Of a stretch of 64,000 bases of DNA, positions 59,246 to 64,000 are shown in pieces (the first letter of the stretch is position 1; each line of letters starts with the position of its first letter). Source of the DNA: Caprimulgus europaeus (taxonomy: Eukaryota > Chordata > Aves > Caprimulgiformes > Caprimulgidae); the NCBI GenBank assembly GCA_907165065.1, contig OU015534.1, positions 34,472,937 to 34,536,936 of the forward strand. Direction: 5' to 3'. The notes beneath the pieces were generated by a model. It worked only from the letters and a program-made list of their open reading frames with translations, ran no database searches and was not told where the DNA came from. The position numbers were made by a program, and so were the translations under genes.

Positions 59246-60680
59246 CTTGAAGACATGGATAATAACCCACAGGAATGATTCAGACGATGCAGTGAAGCCA
59301 CTGCTGCCTGAGGTTCCCATTCATGGTGTACATGGGGAGACTGGAGTGCCACTGTGAAAGGGTGGCTGCTGAGACAGTGCCGGCTACGGAATGGCTCAGG
59401 AATAAAATCACTGCAGAATGTTAGAGCCCTCCGTCAGCAGATATTATATTTTAAGGTAGTATCAGAGAAATTCAAATAAGAAAGTAGACATGTATATTCT
59501 GGTGCTTGATTATATTTTTTTTCCAGTTTATTTTTGGCTACTTTATTGCCTTCTCTCATCCAATGATATATATTCCATCACTGGTATTGACCTAACAGAT
59601 GTCAGTCTCAGACAGCCAGAAAAACTGTAATTCTCTTGGAACTGAAGAAGAAATGTAATTCTTTAACTTGGTGGCTTTTTTTTTTGCTCTCTTATTAGAC
59701 ACCTGTTGTAATGTACTAGAGGAATAATTGCAAAGCTAAAACAACAAAACGAGCTTTTGTCAATTAGTTGTCAGTTACACAAGCACTTTTGAACCAGGTA
59801 GCCAAGCTGGCTGTGAATACAGGATAGTTAACATTGTTCTTCATGTAAATTGTTCCTAAATCAGAGTTTTTGCATGTTAGGCATAGACATCTTCCTAAAA
59901 AGACAGCATGCCCTTGCAACCTGAATAAATGTGTCTATTGTGGCTACTACAAGGAAACCACCAGATTCAGTTTAATCTGTACCTGTACTTTTAATCTTTT
60001 CCTCAATAAGTATGAAGTTAGAAAAGTCAAACACACATCAGTCCTCCCTAAATAAGAATTGTCAACTACCCTTCTACCCTTTAAATACAGGTAATGGCAT
60101 TCTTTACAGTGTCACAAAACCCAATTTATACCCAATCACACTCAGCTGAAGCCTTCTCTTGATTTCCCAGCGTGTCGATGTTCTACACAGCATTAGTTTA
60201 GTAAAAAAAAAGTCTGTCTTCCCTATGAGTTCCTCTACTGCTGAGGACAAGAACACTAGAGTGTGTTATTCTCTCTGCAGCTTAATAGTAAAATCAGTTC
60301 TCAAAAATTTGCAACTCCAAAATTTATTCCTTCTTCAAAATCTGTGCAACCAGAATGGTTCTAGTTATAGTTGTACCAGTAATGACCAAATAAATAAATA
60401 AAATTTAAAAAAATCCTGCTTGCACCATGGCAGTGCCTGAGGAAGGTGTTGGTTCTATTCCCAGTGCTGTACTGCTCTGGCCTTGTTTAAGGTTGAACAA
60501 AATTTGGAGAGTGGATTCCTGCTTTGGTGGGACCTGAGCCTCCACGCTGCCCATAACCTGGAGAGCTCGGCAGCACTGGTTGCAGTTCCAAACCAGCCAG
60601 TTGTGCCACACCATCTCTTTTGCAAGTTGAGCTAAAGAAAAGATTTAGCCTCCCCTTTCCCACTCTGCCCCCACCCTTAC
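59246..60680. other. Unique sequence, no convincing gene
   Basis: 60400-60680 is GC-richer. A GGTTCTATTCC at about 60450-60460 resembles a pol III B box, but no A box in correct spacing or tRNA fold was found. Confidence 0.4.
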
Positions 60681-60687
60681 CTGTTAC

Positions 60688-60758
60688 CTGGCACAGCTGA
60701 TGCTGACCACGTGCAAAATCAAGAATTCCTTGAGAAACTGTGCTAGGAACAGCACAAT
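60688..60758 (-). other. Weak exon-like block (71 bp)
   Basis: Strong acceptor ('tctctcagccccatttcag') and two overlapping donors (GTAACA at 60687, GTAAGG at 60680) on the minus strand. Two frames are open. It lies within a 116-codon frame of low complexity. Could be a non-coding exon or chance. Confidence 0.2.
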
Positions 60759-61342
60759 CTGAAATGGGGCTGAGAGAAAGCAGGGGTGTCAGCCTGCAGG
60801 AGGGGCAAATCACCTGTAGGACTAGCAATGGGGACAATGCACCTTTTTAACCACCAGGGAAGGAAATCTGTCTTGGAATCGCTGAGATCAATAAATATAA
60901 GAAATCGCTGTGTTGGATCTGCAGGAAAACTTTATTTTAGCTTTTGTGAGGCCTCATAAGTGTTCATCTAACTTTCCTTTGGTATTCAAACACTGAAGGT
61001 GCAAGCACAGTTTTCCATCAGGCATGTCAAGCTTCCCTTCTGTGGTTAGGAAACACTTCTTATGAACAATTTTTAATTAGAGAAAGTTCAATAATTAATT
61101 TTGTGAGAGCTACCTAGGTTGTTTCGAAGTCCTCAGAGGGACTATGAGATCATTAATTCTCTGTAACTTTCTTCTGCACATTTACTCTGAAAAGAAAACA
61201 ATGGTCTTTATAACAAACTTCAAAGAGAAAGGAAATAATCCACTTTTCCTGTCCATTGTGAAGAATGTAGAAACATATGGCTGGAACCATAATCTTTTCT
61301 TGCTAAAATTTGATATTAAAAACCATGTTCTTTTAGCTGGTG
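60759..61342. other. Unique sequence, nothing recognised
   Basis: No gene or repeat family recognised. Confidence 0.5.
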
Positions 61343-61535
61343 TGAGGGTTGTGAAGTGCTGGAATAAATTGTATGGGAGGGTTGTGGAGGTGCAGTCACT
61401 GAAGTTCTGTGAGAACAAAGTAGACCACCATCTGCCAGGAGCTGCGTTTGAATGGTTCCTGCTGCCTCGCTGCAAGAACAGTGGCTCAATGGAGTTCCAG
61501 CCAGCCCCATTTCTGTGATCCTGTGTGTGCCAGGA
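61343..61535 (+). mobile_element. Highly diverged CR1 LINE 3' end
   Basis: 'gtgagggttgtgaagtgctg' and 'gaggttgtggag'-like spacing match the ORF2 C-terminal region. A recognisable but decayed 3' UTR follows, with the tail 'atttctgtgatcctgtgt'. The open frames at 61144-61577 on both strands pass through it. Confidence 0.65.
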
Positions 61536-61949
61536 ATTTTTTATGATATTGTATGATGCACCAAAATGTACAAGCAAGGAGATAAATCTTTATAGACAAG
61601 ATACAAGGAGACAAAAAATAATTGTTTATCCCTTGATGCATTTCATTAAATAGCAAGAAACCCTATGTGCAACCGCAGGCTCAATGGAAGAATTAATCCA
61701 TGTTCTCTGTCAGACTTTGAATAAACCTTACCCCTCACAAGAGATATGTCTTAATCTTTATGTCAGGGGCAGAGGGGGGAATGTTACACTAGTTTTGATT
61801 TAGTGTAGTATGAGGAACTGTGTATATTTAGAGCTTTGATGGACCAAATTGTATTTAAAGCTTTTGAAACACAAAATTTTTATTTCTAACAATCTGATTT
61901 TGTATCCTTGGTATTTAATTGTCAATATTTTTGTTCTATTGGGTATTAA
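61536..61949. other. Unique sequence, nothing recognised
   Basis: No gene or repeat family recognised. Confidence 0.5.
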
Positions 61950-62285
61950 TGTTTATAAATATATTAAGGGTGTCAGGAGGATGGAGCCAGGCTCTTCACA
62001 GTGATGTCCAGTGATAGGACAAGGGGCAATGGGTGTGAGCTGGAACACAGGAGGTTCTGCTTAAACTTGAGAAGGAACTTCTTTGCTGTGAGGGTGCCAG
62101 AGCCCTGGGCCAGGCTGCCCAGGGAGGGTGTGGAGTCTCCTTCTCTGGAGACATTCAAGACCACCCTGGACACCTTCCTGTGTGATCTCATCTGGGTGTT
62201 CCTGCTCCAGCAGGGGGTTGGACTGGATGAGCTTTCGAGGTCCCTTCCAATCCCTGACACTCTGTGACTCTGTGATTCTGTGTAT
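61950..62285 (+). mobile_element. CR1 LINE 3' end (ORF2 C-terminus + 3' UTR)
   Basis: Encodes '[20 protein letters not shown]', then '[20 protein letters not shown]', then a 3' UTR with the tail 'ctctgtgactctgtgattct'. Truncated at about 61950 inside the 'LKGCQED'-type region. Same subfamily as the copy at 16080-16560 judging from the shared 'gtgccagagccctgggccag'. Confidence 0.93.
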
Positions 62286-64000
62286 TTGCATGTGTATGGT
62301 GAGATCTGATGAGAGTTTCTGTTCCCATAAAGAGGAGATCACTTGGAAGCTTATTGGTTCTTGGAGGATTTGAGTAACCCAAATTTTTAAGGACTGCACT
62401 GTGCTGTATTTGTGCATCCTAATGCTTTCTTGGTTTTCACCCAGCTCTATTGAAACATTTCATTCACTCAGGTTTTTAGACATTATTTTTGCTTTGATTA
62501 TTGTTAAGATTCATTAGCCTTCCCTCACTGAGCAGTGATAATGTTATTTGTAGGAGTTGGAATTCATAAACAGTTCTGGAGGAGACACTTATTGCCTTGT
62601 GGGCTGCAAAGTGCAGTGCAGGTATATAATATCTGAGTTTCCTATATGTGCTTGTGGCCAGATTCTGGTATCAATGACAGCACTGTAAATGTGAAGAAGT
62701 GCTACTGGCCTTACCCTAATTCTGAGTGTGAAGCTGGTTTTGGACTGAGCTGAATTCCAGCCTAGGTTGTACATACATGTTGTTATTGAGTGAGGAAAAC
62801 ATAGGCCATTCTCTCCCTCATGTTAAAATGTAATTGTATGAGTTTCAGATGCAAATGGATTGATTTAATTTTCAAAACTTCCATGTGCTGCAGGTGAATT
62901 TCAGTAAGTTATTCATTAGACACTTCTATCAGTTGTATATTTTAAAAGAGAGAGAGAATCTGTGACCTGTGAAGACACAGAGAGGTAGTTGCTGGGTGAC
63001 TATTTAGCATACTGGTAAGTTCTAAATATATTTTTGAACACACTGTAATAAAGTTGATGTCTGCCTTCTATCATTTTTTTTTTCTGTGATGATTTTTAGG
63101 TTTAGGATTGCATCTTACCCTGATTAATGGGACTAGCAAAAGGAAATTGTCTGCTGGATGTAGTGTTGCCACTCCCAAAATTTTTTTTTCTATTTATATA
63201 TTTTGTTAAGAAAAATATATAAGACAATCTTAAAATTGCACACAATGCTCAACCTGGGTCATAAATAATGAGTTATTTTTTCTATATTTTAAATACTATT
63301 CTTTATCAATAAGCAAACATCTGAGCCTCTTCCTAACCCTACTCAGATTCCTGTGTTCATAAATGTCAGTGCTTTGAACAGTAGCTGCATGGAGCCTTGG
63401 AAAAACACTCACTAAAGTTCCACAGATCTTTTTAAAACAAAAACAACAAAAACAGAAATAAAACAAACCACCCCAAAGAAACCAGCTTTCTTGAACTGAG
63501 GTTTCTACAAGGCTCTCTCTACTCTACAAGAATGTTACCAGTTAAAACACAGTTCCTTGCTTCTGACAGAGACCCTGAGATTATCAAGTAGAAAAGATGA
63601 TGGTCCAGAGTTGTTCCTCTAGAAGTACACTGTCTTGAGAGGAAACCTTGGAAAAGAATTGGTCTTTAATAAAGGCTTCAGTGTCCATGGGAATGCTTCA
63701 TGCAAAATAATCCTCTTAACAAAAGCCTGTGTGCATTCTGCAAGCTCAACCCCATCAGTGTTAGCATGCCAGACTTTGGCTTCTTTTCCATATGACTTTA
63801 TAAGGGAAACTAATTTTAAGGAAGAATATTCTGCTGATGTAAGTATTCTTGCAGCTTCAAATGGTAAGATTCTAGCAACTTCTGAAGGCATTTTTTTCAT
63901 ATTATATCAAATATTTTTCCTGCTTTTTGCTTTTTTCTAATATAAATAGCTGAGAAGGGAATAATTTTGCAATGTTTGTGCTGTTTATAGGCCCCCAGCA
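62286..64000. other. Unique AT-rich sequence, nothing recognised
   Basis: Overlapping 93-101 codon frames at 63619-63940 on opposite strands show no family. T-rich runs near 63077 and 63180. The window ends without any interrupted feature. Confidence 0.5.

Noticed and set aside
60400-60480. B-box-like GGTTCTATTCC suggesting a tRNA or SINE
   Set aside because: No A box at correct spacing and no cloverleaf could be drawn.
1-64000. Bacterial-type features (operons, CRISPR, attachment sites, riboswitches)
   Set aside because: The repeat content and lack of coding density show this is vertebrate nuclear DNA; no spaced direct-repeat arrays resembling CRISPR were seen.

Overview
The window looks like a gene-poor, AT-rich stretch of a bird nuclear chromosome. 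The main evidence is the repeat content: about a dozen CR1 LINE fragments with the avian layout (ORF2 C-terminus, short 3' UTR, tail of short repeats close to 'attctatgatt'), plus LTR pieces with the TGTTG...CAACA-type ends common in birds. There is no operon layout, no ribosome-binding sites and no long intact ORF, and small introns or exons are the most one could expect. Almost every computed ORF is a chance frame, a microsatellite translation or an antisense shadow of CR1.

Layout. 1-6.6 kb is mostly unique AT-rich DNA with one candidate solo LTR (about 3.3-3.96 kb) and a 432-bp all-purine tract (5.03-5.46 kb). 6.6-8.2 kb is an internally deleted minus-strand CR1. It is split by a ~494-bp insert (S1) that lies between two copies of a 118-bp CR1 segment, and a second copy of the insert (S2) lies at 12.5-13.0 kb. 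11.1-11.7 kb holds a TA/CA repeat and a long AAAAT array. 16.1-16.6 kb is a plus-strand CR1 3' end. 17.5-18.1 kb is a much older LINE fossil, visible only from decayed reverse-transcriptase motifs. 19.5-19.96 kb is a 442-bp all-pyrimidine pentanucleotide array. 23.0-24.1 kb is the longest CR1, with RT motifs. 26.0-26.7, 31.1, 36.2, 38.1, 38.9, 48.9, 51.4-51.7, 53.6-54.2, 61.3-61.5 and 61.95-62.3 kb are further CR1 pieces. 54.99-57.05 kb is a diverged duplication in which one copy carries a 0.73-kb ERVL-like solo LTR and the other copy is empty.

Possible host content. The best candidate for a real gene is a 124-bp minus-strand exon-like block at 39647-39770. It has an open 40-codon frame with non-biased composition, a TACTAAC branch point, an AG acceptor and a GTGAGT donor. 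I do not recognise the protein. Weaker exon-like blocks lie at 10142, 41117, 45033, 59124 and 60688; they are reported as leads only. A block at 50.84-50.95 kb has two identical inverted CCAAT boxes, a CACGTG and a TATA box in textbook spacing. If the exon is real, most of the window is intron of a large minus-strand gene; otherwise it is intergenic desert.

I see no RNA gene, CRISPR array, operon or dedicated new system. The most unusual items are the nested duplication at 7.45-8.2 kb with its partner at 12.5 kb, the orphan exon, the CCAAT/TATA block and the filled/empty duplicated LTR site.
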